This document shows, one piece after another, positions 16,285-26,800 of a DNA stretch of 58,300 bases. Each line of letters begins with the position of its first letter. Positions within the stretch are counted from its first letter, which is position 1. A model generated the notes under the pieces. The model saw only the letters and a list, made by a program, of their open reading frames with translations. It was not told the origin of the DNA and ran no database searches. The translations under genes and the position numbers were made by a program. Location of the stretch: NCBI GenBank assembly GCA_029261355.1, contig JAJDBM010000067.1, forward strand, positions 1 through 58,300, given 5' to 3'. The DNA is from Nitrospirales bacterium (GTDB lineage Bacteria; Nitrospirota; Nitrospiria; Nitrospirales; UBA8639).

Positions 16285-17886
16285 TCAGCGTCTAAGTTTT
16301 TGTCTAAGAATTTGCCAGATACTGTGTAATTCCTCTGAGCGAAGGAGCCAATGTGCGCCAAAGTATCCCAGTGCACTCAGTCCGATGCCGATGGTCAGTA
16401 TGCTGACTTTCATAGGAAATAACCCCGACTGATCCCATATTTCAAAACGGCTCACCCAGAGACACACGAGGCCTAATGGGATGAGTGCAAGTAGGGTTCG
16501 ACCAATTGATTGGACCAGCCGAGCCCAATGGAGTCCGCCTAGGCGATGATTGAGGATGATCATCAGAATACTGACATTCAGCATGGAGGCGCAGGCTGTG
16601 GCCAATGCCAGTCCAACATACTCAAGTGATTGCATCAGTATCAGCGCCAATGTGACGTTTGCACACATCCCGACTACCGCCGCGATGGCCGGAGTTTTTG
16701 TGTCCTGGAGGGAGTAAAACGCAGTGGCCAATATTCGATAGCCTGCAAACGCCCACAGGCCGGTAGAGAACGCGAATAAGGCTGCTGTTGTTCCTGCTGT
16801 GTCATCAGCCGTGAAAGAGCCATGTTCAAAACATAAATGGATGATGAATTCTCCTAAGAGCATGAGTCCAAGCATCGCTGGTAGGATGATGAAGAGAATC
16901 ATGCGAATTCCATAATTGACCGTATCTCGCAAATCATCCATGGCTCCGTTGGCTGCATGTCTTGAGAGGGTTGGCAGGATAGCCGTTGCCAAGGCGACGC
17001 CAAAAATGCCTAAAGGAAACTGGATAAGGCGCATGCCATAAAATAAATATGTTGGGCCTCCTTCAAAATAGGAGGCCAGTATGGTGTTGACTGTCAAATT
17101 AATCTGTGTGACTGATAATCCAAGGAGGGTTGGAATGATGAGTCGCCCCATTTGTTTGACGCCAGGATGATATGGTTGGAATCGCCAGGAAAATAGAAGG
17201 CTACGTTTTTGTAGGGCCGGAAGTTGCATGAGAAATTGCGCCAGCCCACCCACCACGATCCCAATCCCCACAGCAACAATCGGTTGGTCAAAAAATGGCG
17301 TTCCAAATACTGCAAAGGAAATCACCAGCATGTTAAAAAATACGGGTGCGAGGGCCGGTATGGCGAAAGCACGGAGTGAGTTGAGAATGCCCATGGCCAG
17401 TGCCGCCAGACTGACGAACAGCAGGTAGGGAAACATTATTTGCGTTAATAACGTTGTCGTGGCAAGTTTCGCGGCCTCATCATGGAAGCCTGGGGCCAAG
17501 AGCCAGACAAGACTCGGAGCGGCAATGACCCCGAGTATGGTGACAAGCGTGACGAGAGTCAGCAGAGTCGTAAAGGCGGCGCTTGCCAGTTCCCATGTGT
17601 CTTGTTTGGAACGTGTTGTATGATATTCAGTAAAAACTGGAATAAAGGCTGCTGACATAGAACCTTCAGCGAAGAGTTCTCTGAGCAAGTTAGGGATGCG
17701 GTAGGCCACGTAGAAGGCATCGGCTGTCGCACTGGCTCCAAAGAGCTGAGCCAAGACCATGTCACGGATAAACCCTAGGATTCTGCTGGAAAAAGTGGCA
17801 GCACCGATCAGACCTGCAGCACTGGTAATAGAGCGCGTGTCGTCCTGGTGAGGAGGTGGAGTTGACGTTGTCTGTGAATCAGACAT
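16285..17886 (-). CDS. murJ: Lipid II flippase MurJ
   Basis: The 533-residue polytopic membrane protein has about 14 predicted helices and the conserved MviN features: GAATFSSRILGFIRDMVLA at the start, FRIPNLLRELFAEGSMSAAF-like segment (here YRIPNLLRELFAEG), and PFGIFGVALATAILP-like loop (QFPLGIFGVALATAILP). It translocates lipid II to the periplasmic face for peptidoglycan synthesis. A SAxP-type start region with Arg and Asp residues in the cavity is retained. Followed by dtd. Assignment is firm by sequence. Confidence 0.95.
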   Translation of the reverse strand: MSDSQTTSTPPPHQDDTRSITSAAGLIGAATFSSRILGFIRDMVLAQLFGASATADAFYVAYRIPNLLRELFAEGSMSAAFIPVFTEYHTTRSKQDTWELASAAFTTLLTLVTLVTILGVIAAPSLVWLLAPGFHDEAAKLATTTLLTQIMFPYLLFVSLAALAMGILNSLRAFAIPALAPVFFNMLVISFAVFGTPFFDQPIVAVGIGIVVGGLAQFLMQLPALQKRSLLFSWRFQPYHPGVKQMGRLIIPTLLGLSVTQINLTVNTILASYFEGGPTYLFYGMRLIQFPLGIFGVALATAILPTLSRHAANGAMDDLRDTVNYGIRMILFIILPAMLGLMLLGEFIIHLCFEHGSFTADDTAGTTAALFAFSTGLWAFAGYRILATAFYSLQDTKTPAIAAVVGMCANVTLALILMQSLEYVGLALATACASMLNVSILMIILNHRLGGLHWARLVQSIGRTLLALIPLGLVCLWVSRFEIWDQSGLFPMKVSILTIGIGLSALGYFGAHWLLRSEELHSIWQILRQKLRR

Positions 17887-18164
17887 TCCAAGAGATTCTA
17901 GCGGAACCTTATCAGGGAATCTATGGATGGGAATTTTGAAATTGAAACACTGGAAGTTCTTTGGTCAAAATGAGTTTTTTGATCCGTATTTTATGGATCC
18001 TGAGTTCTGTTGGAGCAAAACATAAATATTTCAGAATGATTATATGATTTGGCACTGTCCTTAGTAGCAGGCCTGCTTCATTAAATTGACACCTTCCAGT
18101 GGTTGCTTTAGCATCCATGCCTTTTGCCTAATTGTTGTGTATCGCAGAATATTGAGAACATATT

Positions 18165-19703
18165 ATGAAATTATCTCCTCAACAGGCATTGCCGTCTCGC
18201 TGGTGGTATTTTGGAACAGCCTTTACCACCGGAGCGGTGGTGATGGCACTTGAAATTCTTGGTAGCCGCCTTATTGCGCCAATTTTTGGCAGCTCATTGT
18301 ATGTCTGGGGTGCATTAATCGGGGTGGTCTTAGCCGCCATGAGTAGTGGCTATGCGGCTGGAGGTTGGTTTGCAGATCGCAGGTCTCCTCTGACCATCCT
18401 TGCGCTCTTGCTTTTGGTGTCAGGTATTTGGACTCTTTTGCTGGCATGGGTTGGTCAACCAGTTGTTTTTACGGTGTCTCGATGGGTTCAAGACCCTCGA
18501 TGGGGGCCCTGTCTTGCAGCAGGTGTGCTCCTAGCCTTACCAGCCTTTTGCTTAAGTGGTGTGTTGCCGGCACTGTTGCGTCTAGCCACTGCTGATATGG
18601 GGCATTTAGGGCGTCATACGGGCAGTATGATAGCGGTCTCCACAATCGGGAGTTTAGTTGGGACGTGGGGTACGTCATTTTATCTCCTGACCTGGTTGGG
18701 AAGCATGACGCTCGCGGCATTATTGGGAATCGCCCAAGTGGCGCTGGGCTTTCTGTGGACCTGGTGGGCTTGGGGCAGTAACTGGGGGCGTACGATTCCT
18801 CTTGTTGCACTTGTGGTGTTTCTCGGATGGAATAGTTTTCATCCCGTGGTGGTTCAGCCTCCGGCCTTGCATCAAGAAGATAGTCCTTACCAACAGGTTC
18901 GTGTCAGAGACATTGACCGATTTCGCTTTCTGATTCTCAATAACACGTTTCATGCGGTGATGGAGCGAGAGGCGCCAGTCAATCTTGCCTTGCCCTATAG
19001 TCATGTCATGATGGGGCACCTCCCGTTAGTTGAGAGCCCCAAGCGCGGATTGATTCTTGGGCATGGGGGTGGATCGCTTGCCAAATGGTTGGCCCAGTAT
19101 TGGCCAGAGCTTGAGCTGGATGTTGTTGAGATGGATCCGTCCGTTGTCTATGCAGCTGAAGAGTATTTTGCCTATACTCCGCCCGCGAATCATCATGTTT
19201 TTGTGCAAGATGCTCGCACCTTTTTAGGGGCCACGCCCAATCAGTATGATATTGTTTGGGTTGATGTGTTTGCTCGACATTTAATCCCGTTTCATGTCAC
19301 GACAGAGGAGTTTTTTGCTGAACTTCGATCGCATTTGACATCCCAAGGCGTTGTCGCTGTCAATTTGGCGTCGTCCGATGCGGCAACAGATATTCGTCGT
19401 GCTCGTGCGGTGTTTGCGAGTATGCAAACCTCTTTTCCCGATATTGAAATATTTAGTGTTGGTGGGCCTAAGTGGCTATCCACCAGTTCGGGGTCCGTGA
19501 ACTTGATCTTCTTCTCTGGTTCCAGAGTTTCTGAGATGCACGACCCTACATTTACCGCAAGTTTGATCGAGTATGTGAATCAAAATCGTCTTCCCGTTGA
19601 CACCCTCAAGTACTTTCATTCCACGCCTCCGATTCATTTAGACCCAGGAATTATTCTCACCGATGACTACTCACCGCTTGATATTCTGCAGGGGCAGGGT
19701 TAA
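18165..19703 (+). CDS. Membrane-anchored spermidine-synthase-like protein
   Basis: The 512-residue protein has about seven membrane helices in the first 220 residues, starting with ALEILGSRLIAPIFGSSLYVWG, the motif of fused transporter/SpeE-like proteins. The C-terminal half is a Rossmann methyltransferase-like domain with GHGGGSLAKWLAQYWP, VEMDPSVV and DARTFL, as in aminopropyltransferases. It may transfer aminopropyl groups or simply bind SAM; substrate unknown. The ATG at 18165 lacks an obvious strong ribosome site. Common in Nitrospirota and Proteobacteria as an orphan gene, as it is here. Confidence 0.78.
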   Translation: MKLSPQQALPSRWWYFGTAFTTGAVVMALEILGSRLIAPIFGSSLYVWGALIGVVLAAMSSGYAAGGWFADRRSPLTILALLLLVSGIWTLLLAWVGQPVVFTVSRWVQDPRWGPCLAAGVLLALPAFCLSGVLPALLRLATADMGHLGRHTGSMIAVSTIGSLVGTWGTSFYLLTWLGSMTLAALLGIAQVALGFLWTWWAWGSNWGRTIPLVALVVFLGWNSFHPVVVQPPALHQEDSPYQQVRVRDIDRFRFLILNNTFHAVMEREAPVNLALPYSHVMMGHLPLVESPKRGLILGHGGGSLAKWLAQYWPELELDVVEMDPSVVYAAEEYFAYTPPANHHVFVQDARTFLGATPNQYDIVWVDVFARHLIPFHVTTEEFFAELRSHLTSQGVVAVNLASSDAATDIRRARAVFASMQTSFPDIEIFSVGGPKWLSTSSGSVNLIFFSGSRVSEMHDPTFTASLIEYVNQNRLPVDTLKYFHSTPPIHLDPGIILTDDYSPLDILQGQG

Positions 19704-19925
19704 CAGATCGTAGAAGAGGCCATGCATCAAGTCTGTTTGGTTTCAAGCCGAGGGTAAGAGAGATTCGAGCAGAGGTATGGGTTTCAGACTTAGTACTTGA
19801 ATCAATCCCTCCCCTCCAATGAATGTTGATGTATGTGACGTGTCGAGTCCATTGCATATGATGGTTTGAACGAATTGGCTGGTAACGATATAGTTTGGTG
19901 ATATTTATTCAAGGAGTGCGTAAAC

Positions 19926-20591
19926 ATGTGGCCTAGAATTCTGCCATTTGCCGTCTACATGGGGTTTATTGCCTTGAGTTCCTTGTTGACGTTTCTTTTC
20001 CCTGTTGATACTCAATCGCAAGCCTTAGAAATGTGGTTGTATCCTCTCAAGATTTTTATGGTAGGAGGACTGCTTATTTTCTTTTGGTCACAATATGACG
20101 AACTCAAAAATTCTCTTGTCGTGAGTTGGAGAGAAGGTCTATCAGTTATTGGGATTGGGTTACTCGTGTATGTGTTATGGGTGCGAATGGATTGGTCGTG
20201 GGCTATGCAGGGGGAGACGAGTGAATACAATCCATTTCAGCATGCCGGCGGTATGGGGCTGTTGTTAGCCGGGATTCGTCTCTTTGGGGCATCAGTCGTT
20301 GTTCCAGTGATGGAAGAACTCTTCTGGCGTTCCTTTCTGATACGGTGGGTCATTGATAATCGATTCAATGTCGTGCCGATCGGCACGTTTACGATTGGCT
20401 CGTTTGCAGCAACCGTCGTCCTATTTGGGCTTGAACATAATTTATGGTTAGCCGGAATGATGGCAGGAGCATTCTATAATGTATTGCTCTATCGGACCCG
20501 TCGTCTGTGGCCATGTATTCTTGCACATGGCCTAACCAATTTTGTGCTTGGCATTCACGTATTGATGACCGAAGAATGGCAGTGGTGGTAG
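19926..20591 (+). CDS. CPBP-family intramembrane protease, PEP-CTERM/exosortase-associated CAAX protease type
   Basis: The 221-residue membrane protein has about six helices and the CPBP catalytic signature: Glu130-Glu131-xxx-Arg135, His171 and His201. The surrounding residues (VPVMEELFWRSFLIRW) resemble the PEP-CTERM-associated CAAX-protease family, found in genomes with exosortase sorting. That fits the two PEP-CTERM proteins encoded about 10 kb away. It ends in a 15-bp inverted repeat at 20605-20642. Start at the ATG 19926 after AAGGAGTGCGTAAAC. Confidence 0.8.
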   Translation: MWPRILPFAVYMGFIALSSLLTFLFPVDTQSQALEMWLYPLKIFMVGGLLIFFWSQYDELKNSLVVSWREGLSVIGIGLLVYVLWVRMDWSWAMQGETSEYNPFQHAGGMGLLLAGIRLFGASVVVPVMEELFWRSFLIRWVIDNRFNVVPIGTFTIGSFAATVVLFGLEHNLWLAGMMAGAFYNVLLYRTRRLWPCILAHGLTNFVLGIHVLMTEEWQWW

Positions 20592-20604
20592 GGATGGAGT
20601 ACTA

Positions 20605-20642
20605 GGAGAAAAACTTTTCAAGTGAAAGAAAAGTTTTTCTCC
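20605..20642. terminator. Bidirectional hairpin terminator
   Basis: A perfect 15-bp inverted repeat (20605-20619 and 20628-20642) with an 8-base loop lies between two convergent genes. The A/T-rich arms give T runs on either strand, consistent with ending the CPBP gene and the minus-strand hypothetical. Confidence 0.7.
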
Positions 20643-20659
20643 CGTCTAATTCGTTCAGA

Positions 20660-20998
20660 CTAGACAGCAGATGCCGCGATTTCTTCTTGTGTTGGCCAAA
20701 ATCGATATCGAATTTGTGGTAACTGGGCACCATCGAAATTTGGGATATCGTAGAGGCATCGATCAACAAGAACGACCTCGTCTTGCGTAAATTCAAAGTT
20801 CTTGCGCGTTTTATAAAAATTGTCGAGGACATAGTAGTCGCCGACTTTTGGTCTTTCGTCCAAGGCTTCACGCATTTTTTTGAATACGTTACTATCGACT
20901 CCTGGAACTCGGCCATTATTTCGCTCGACGCACCACTTCATAATTTCAGCAACACCATACATGCTTAGCTCGATTGTTTTGGACTTGGTATCAGACAT
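20660..20998 (-). CDS. Hypothetical protein, 112 residues
   Basis: The product begins MSDTKSKTIELSMYGVAEIMK and has a beta/helix pattern with no membrane segment or signal peptide. A ribosome site (AGAAGGAGGATCTG) sits just upstream of the ATG at 20998, strongly supporting this start and a real gene. No motif with known function is visible. It is convergent with the CPBP protease across the shared hairpin terminator. A second frame overlapping it on the same strand is spurious. Confidence 0.65.
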   Translation of the reverse strand: MSDTKSKTIELSMYGVAEIMKWCVERNNGRVPGVDSNVFKKMREALDERPKVGDYYVLDNFYKTRKNFEFTQDEVVLVDRCLYDIPNFDGAQLPQIRYRFWPTQEEIAASAV

Positions 20999-20999
20999 C

Positions 21000-21376
21000 A
21001 GATCCTCCTTCTGAATAATAGAACCATTTCTATACCATATTCTTTAGCTCGTCTCCAAGTCAGTAGGTCCAACGGCCTGATCAGTCCTCTTCTTTCTATC
21101 TATATCTTTTGAATTGGCTAGGTCTATGTGGGTACTGAAGGTTTTACAAGGCCTAGGAAACTCCGTATACTATAGCCCAATCAAAGGGTTTCCAGCTGCT
21201 AAGTATGGTCTGACGCAGCCCAATTCCCAGCATTATAGGTTGGAACGATCACTGGGATGGCTATAGCCGGTCGTGAAAGGGACATCTCGGAGAAATCTGT
21301 GTTTGTTGCCACGTACCAATTATTAGGAATGTTCCAATTGTAGGATGTTCACACAGCTCTGACCATTCGTCTATCC
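21000..21376. other. Intergenic region with a promoter for the FG-GAP lipoprotein
   Basis: About 375 bases between divergent genes. It holds the promoter at 21143-21171 and a roughly 200-base leader ahead of the lipoprotein gene. No small gene or structured RNA was recognised in it. Confidence 0.4.
21143..21171 (+). promoter_or_regulatory. Sigma-70-type promoter upstream of the FG-GAP lipoprotein
   Basis: TTTACA (21143-21148), a 17-base spacer, and TATACT (21166-21171) form a near-consensus pair. It points to the gene starting at 21377, about 200 bases downstream. Confidence 0.6.
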
Positions 21377-22534
21377 ATGCTTCGCCTCTCACTTCTCCTG
21401 CTTCTGCTTGTACTTCTGGGTTGTCCCAAACAAGAAACCTATCAGCCTCCTGACATGGTCTATATGTATAAGACCTACCCTGTTGGGAAAAATCCTACGT
21501 CAATCAAATCAGCAGACTTCAATAGTGACGGATTTGCCGATCTCATTACCAGCAATATACAAGACAATTCATTGTCGATCTTGATGGGAAACGGTGATGG
21601 AAGTTTTCAGGATCAAAGAAAAATGAAGGCGTGCCAAGAGCCGAGAAATGTCTCGGTGGCTGACTTCAATCTTGATAAGCGTATGGATTTAGCGGTGGCT
21701 TGTTCGGGTAGTGGCCAGGTGTTGATATTTATTGGGGAAGGAAATGGTTACTTTACGAGGGGGTCGCAGTACCCGGTCCATCGGTCGCCCGTTGATTTCG
21801 CCAATGGGGATTTGAATGAGGATATGTTGCCTGATCTAGTCGTGGCATTACGCAACGATAAGTTGCAAGTACTATTGGGGCAGGGGAATGGTAAGTTTCG
21901 ATTCGGTGCGTTGTATGAATATGGGGATACCCCAACTTCAGTCAGTACCGCGGACTTTAATGGTGATGATCATCTTGATTTGGCTGTGAGCAATGGGGGG
22001 CCCATGAGTCATGCCGTATCAATTTGGCCAGGAAATGGGGATGGGACCTTTGAGTCGCCGACAGATTATCGAACTGGCAAGCGTCCGCTTGGTGTTTCAT
22101 TTTCAGATTTTAATAGTGACCGAATTCTTGATCTCTTAGTGATCAATGGGGAGATGAATACCATTACCGTGTTTCTGGGAAATGGAGATGGGACGTTTCA
22201 GGAAGGCAAGGATTCAGGTGGTGATGCTGGACCCAATCACGGGTTAGCCTATGACTTTGATGGCGATAAAATTTCGGATGTGGCGGTGGTGAACATTCAA
22301 TCAAGCAGTATGTCGTTGTTATTTGGAAAAGGGGATGGCACCTTTCACTACCCCCCAAAGCACTATACGACGCCGTATGGGCCATTTGCCTTGACGTCCA
22401 TGATGATCGCAACGGGACGAAATGAGCAGCCAGGATTGGCCATTGTGAATAATGCTGCCAATAGTGTGTCCGTATTTCTTCACCATGGTCTGAATAAGGG
22501 GCGAGGAAACCTGGAGCCCTCCCCACAATCTTAA
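21377..22534 (+). CDS. Lipoprotein with FG-GAP/VCBS repeats
   Basis: The 385-residue protein has a hydrophobic signal ending in a lipobox LLGC with Cys16, so it is probably anchored in the outer membrane. The rest is a series of about seven repeats with the pattern DFNxDxxxDLxVxN...LxGNGDGTF, the FG-GAP/VCBS calcium-binding beta-propeller unit found in adhesins and integrin-like proteins. A role in surface binding or carbohydrate contact is possible but unproven. It is the first gene of a plus-strand run. Confidence 0.85.
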   Translation: MLRLSLLLLLLVLLGCPKQETYQPPDMVYMYKTYPVGKNPTSIKSADFNSDGFADLITSNIQDNSLSILMGNGDGSFQDQRKMKACQEPRNVSVADFNLDKRMDLAVACSGSGQVLIFIGEGNGYFTRGSQYPVHRSPVDFANGDLNEDMLPDLVVALRNDKLQVLLGQGNGKFRFGALYEYGDTPTSVSTADFNGDDHLDLAVSNGGPMSHAVSIWPGNGDGTFESPTDYRTGKRPLGVSFSDFNSDRILDLLVINGEMNTITVFLGNGDGTFQEGKDSGGDAGPNHGLAYDFDGDKISDVAVVNIQSSSMSLLFGKGDGTFHYPPKHYTTPYGPFALTSMMIATGRNEQPGLAIVNNAANSVSVFLHHGLNKGRGNLEPSPQS

Positions 22535-22557
22535 CGATTGAAGCCAACTCCACTTTC

Positions 22558-22854
22558 TTGACAGGTCCCAGACCCTCGGATAGAGTCAAATTTAGTCTTC
22601 TCGACATCCGCATAGCCCTCAATTATTTACGAGTTTCATCAAAAAAGGTACCTGTGCGAACATTTGTCTGGTGGTTTGGAATGGGCTCACTCACAACCCT
22701 CTCTGTGTTGTTAGTTCAAGGGGGCGTGCGAGACCTCGTCTATGGGGCACCGGCCTCAACAACGTTTGAAGAGATTCTGTCAATGAGTTTAACGATTTTT
22801 GGAGGTGGGCTCTTGGCTGGCTGTGTGGCCGTGATTCTCAATAGACTTCGATAG
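22558..22854 (+). CDS. Small membrane protein, hypothetical
   Basis: Up to 98 residues from a TTG at 22558; an in-frame GTG at 22654, after AAAAAAGG, would give 66 residues and may be the true start. Two membrane helices (about 37-57 and 73-93) are predicted in the longer version, separated by a short loop. No family is recognised. It follows the lipoprotein gene closely and may share its transcript. Confidence 0.5.
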   Translation: MTGPRPSDRVKFSLLDIRIALNYLRVSSKKVPVRTFVWWFGMGSLTTLSVLLVQGGVRDLVYGAPASTTFEEILSMSLTIFGGGLLAGCVAVILNRLR

Positions 22855-22980
22855 TTACGAGCATACGGTTTTCGAGAAGAGGATCAGCAAATATTCGTTA
22901 CCTCAGGTTGACGAATACCACGGTTCTTCATGTACGCTAAAGACTCATAATCGTCATCCTAAATCGACGAATTCAAACGT

Positions 22981-23163
22981 ATGACCTGTCTCAAATGCCA
23001 AGGTACAATGTTGGTTGAACGGCACTATGCCACGTTGACGCAACGCCTGCATGCGCGCTGTATCAATTGCGGGTTTTGGTTTGACCTCGCTGATGTGCTT
23101 CGCTTCTTTAAAAAAGTGCTTGAAAGTGGGTATCGAGGATTAAAAATCCGAGAGACGTTGTAG
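22981..23163 (+). CDS. Small zinc-ribbon protein
   Basis: The 60-residue product has Cys3-xx-Cys6 and Cys27-xx-Cys30, the four ligands of a zinc ribbon, followed by a basic helix. Such mini proteins often bind nucleic acid or protein; the role here is unknown. The start ATG is directly at the first cysteine pair, with no strong ribosome site visible. Supported by motif rather than by neighbours. Confidence 0.6.
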   Translation: MTCLKCQGTMLVERHYATLTQRLHARCINCGFWFDLADVLRFFKKVLESGYRGLKIRETL

Positions 23164-23803
23164 CAATTTCCTCCTTCATATTTCAGTGTCCTGCCTTTCC
23201 TTCGATCTTCAATAATTCAGAGTATTTGTTTTCAAGCTCATTCCTACACTATTGCGATCAGCTATTAACGTAATAAAGTAAGACCTGACCTCAAATTGAG
23301 ATCGATAAATATCCCCATATTTCTATGGACAAGTTTTTCTCCATATCCCTCTATTCCCATTTTTAGCGTTTCAATATCCTCGTCGGTTGTTTGAAGTCGG
23401 CTATGAGCCATCAGGCATCCTGATCAGAAAACCTTTAGGTTTTTCTGGACGCGATCACTTTTTCTCTATAGGTAGTTTTTACTGGATGGGCAGGGAAGAA
23501 TGAGGCTCGCTCTACTTTTTCATTGTAACATTGAGTAGGAATCCAAAGAATGGCTGATTATTCCCTTGTGGCCTGTGTCAAAATTGGAGGTTTCAGCGAT
23601 GCATTATTTGGAAATGAAGGAGAGAGCAGGACTTTTATGTAAAGCAATGATGAAGGTCAGGCTCATGATGGCGCGACATTCTGATTAGCCACTGGCCATT
23701 TTTTATTGAGCCGGGCCGGGTTCATTGAGATTTATGGTGCAATCCTCTACCATCATTCCTGTCAGCGTCATACTAATCTTGGTGAATGAAAAAGAGGGGT
23801 CTT
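23164..23803. other. Long intergenic leader without a recognised gene
   Basis: About 640 bases precede the CheB-CheR gene. I see no supported coding frame. A small hairpin (CAGAAAACC with GGTTTTTCTG, around 23425-23447) is present and lacks a clean T-run. Could hold regulatory sequence for the signalling operon. Confidence 0.4.
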
Positions 23804-26800
23804 ATGCCACCGAAGCGAAAACCTCCGCATTCCCCAAAGCCTTCAGCCCAGAAAAAAAAGGCGAAGGTCCCTAAGCCGACCAAGGCTCAGAACTCCCCTC
23901 CCAATCCAAACAAATCTGCAAAGACCTCTCAGAGGTCCACACGAACACCACGTTCAAAATCTCTTGATGAGCCAGTCGAACGTCCCTTGTTTCATATCGT
24001 CGGCATTGGGGCTTCTGCTGGAGGGCTTGAGGCGTTTGAGGAATTTTTCACGCACATGTCCCCCACAAGTGGCTTGGCGTTTGTGGTGGTCCCCCATCAG
24101 CATCCTGGACATGCCAGTCTTCTTCCGAGCCTGCTCCAAAAATGTACGACTATGCCCGTCAGGGAAGTCGTCGATGGCTTGCTCCTTGAACCGAATACCG
24201 TGTCCGTGGCGCTTGCCGGAAAGAATTTAGGACTTCTTAATGGCACCCTGCAGGTCATGGAACCAGATCCTCAAAGTCGTGTGCCCTTACCGATTGATTA
24301 TTTTTTTCGGTCCTTAGCCGTCGATCAGCAACAGTGGGCCATTGGCATCATCTTATCGGGGACCGGATCTGATGGCACGTTGGGGCTGAAGACCATTAAA
24401 GCCGAATCTGGTTTCACGATGGCCCAGAAACCGTCATCGGCGAAGTATGATGGAATGCCTCAAAGTGCCATTGGCAGAGGCAGCGTCGATCTTGTCTGCG
24501 AGCCGACCGACATGCCGGAACAATTGATGGCCTATGTGAAGAAGACGGCCCTTTCGTCAGGTTTCGCTCTTCCAGATTCGTTCCACAACACGGCCGATGA
24601 AATACAGAAGATCATCATGCTCTTGCGTGATCGTACTCGCCATGATTTTTCTGTGTATAAATCGAAGACCATTGAACGGCGCATTGAGCGCCGGATGAAC
24701 CTCCATCAGATTCAAACCATCCCGGAATATGGTCGATATATGGCGGCGAATCCTCATGAGTCAGAGGTGTTGTTTCAGGAACTGTTAATTGGTGTGACCA
24801 GTTTTTTTCGAGATCCTCCCGTTTTCTACGCGCTGGTGAACCAAGGGTTTCCGTTATGGTTCAAATCTAAGTCCCGTGACACCCCAATCCGAGTCTGGGT
24901 ACCCGGCTGTTCGACCGGTGAAGAAGTCTACACGCTGGCCATGCTGCTATCCGAATACCAGGCAAAATCACAGATCAAGTGCCCGATACAAATATTTGGC
25001 ACGGATTTAAACTCACAGGCGATTGCGACCGCTCGGACAGGGCTGTATCCTGAGGGAATTGCCAATGATGTGATGTCGGAACGATTGGAGCAGTTTTTCA
25101 CACAAGAAGACCACCACTATCGTGTTAAGAAAGCCATTCGCGACATGGTCATCTTTGCTCCGCATAATGTGCTCACCGACCCTCCGTTTATGAAATTGGA
25201 TTTCATCTCCTGTCGAAACCTTTTCATTTACCTCCTCTCTCACGCACAGCGACGTCTGATTCCTCTGTTTCATTATGCGTTGAATCCCCATGGGGGACTG
25301 TTGCTTGGCTCATCAGAAACCATGAGTGAGAATGGCAGCAATCTGTTTCACTCCCTCAATCATAAATGGAAACTCTATACACGCCAACCTGGAGAAGCGG
25401 CTCGACCACTGTTGTCAGGGTTTGCGGGGAGTCCCGTGCCTGTGGTGGTGCAACCTCTTGGTGAGTCGTCAGTTCCGGCTCCATCTGTGCCAGCGCTCAT
25501 TGAAACCATGTTGCTGTCCAAATATGCTCCGTGCAGTGTTATTGTCAATGTACGCGGCGAAATCACGTATATCCATGGACGGACAGGGGCTTATTTAGAA
25601 CCAGCATCTGGCCAACCCAACTTGCTCCTCTACAAGATGGCTCGTGAGGGCTTGCAGGATGATTTAGCCGAGGCTCTTCATCAATCGATTAGGAAAGAGG
25701 GCCTAGTTCGACGTGAGGGCATTCAGGTCAAGACGAACGGAGGTTTTTCCTTGGTGGATGTCACGGTGACGCCGATTCACGACCACGATGCGCTTCGAGG
25801 GTTGTACCTGGTGACGTTTGCTGCCACGTCTGAGCCGCCCAGCCAGCCAAAGACTAAGAAAAAACGAGCAGAAGACGCTCGACCTCTGAAGCCGGCTGCG
25901 GCGGTCGTCCAAGAATTGCAATTCACGAAACAACGCTTGCAACACGTTATCGAGGTCTCGCAAGCCACCAATGAAGAATTGAAGTCCGCGAATGAAGAAC
26001 TCCAGTCGACCAACGAGGAGTTACAGAGCACGAATGAAGAATTGGAGACATCGAAAGAAGAACTGCAGTCGCTCAATGAAGAGCTGACGACGGTCAATAC
26101 AGAATACCAAGCCCAGATTGGCGATCTGGATGCGGCGAATGATGACCTTCATAATTTGCTGAATAGTATCGAGATTCCTACGGTGTTTTTGGATAACGCC
26201 CTCAATATCAAACGATTTACTCCGGAAATCAAAAATTTGATCAATCTGATTGCGTCGGATGTCGGTCGTCCCTTGGCCGATCTCGGCACAAAGTTCTCCG
26301 ATGAGGGATTTATCCAAGAGGCGCAATCTGTGGTAGAGACTCTTGTCTTTCGTGAGCGTGAGGTGCAAACCAGTGACGGGCACTGGTTCCTTCGGAGAAT
26401 TCTTCCTTACCGCACCACAAAGAATGTCATTGATGGGCTGGTGATCACATTCTTAGACATGACCATGATAAAAGAGGCGGGGCTTCGCATTCATGAAGCC
26501 AAAATCTATGCGGAGAATATTATTGAGACGATCCGCGAACCGTTGTTGGTTTTAGACCATAGATTGCAAGTGACGTCCGCGAACGAGGCATTTTATCAGA
26601 CCTTCAATCTCACGCCAAAAAGCGTCGTCCAGCATGGGGTGTACGAAATCCAAGAGGGTGCTTGGAATATCCCGACGTTACGCCACCTCCTTGATGACAT
26701 ATTGCCAAATAACCACGTGTTCCAAGACTATCGTGTCGAACTGGACATCCCCAAACGGGGGCCACGAAGCTTTCTTTTAAATGCTCGTCGTATGGTGGAA

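Noticed and set aside
20602-20916. A 104-codon minus-strand frame overlapping the 112-residue hypothetical
   Set aside because: The other frame has the better ribosome site and composition.
24557-26097. Several long minus-strand frames inside the CheB-CheR gene
   Set aside because: They mirror the repeated glutamate-rich coding sequence and have no support of their own.
25900-26110. A tandem DNA repeat or CRISPR-like array
   Set aside because: The periodicity comes from coiled-coil heptads in the protein, not from a DNA array; spacers are absent.
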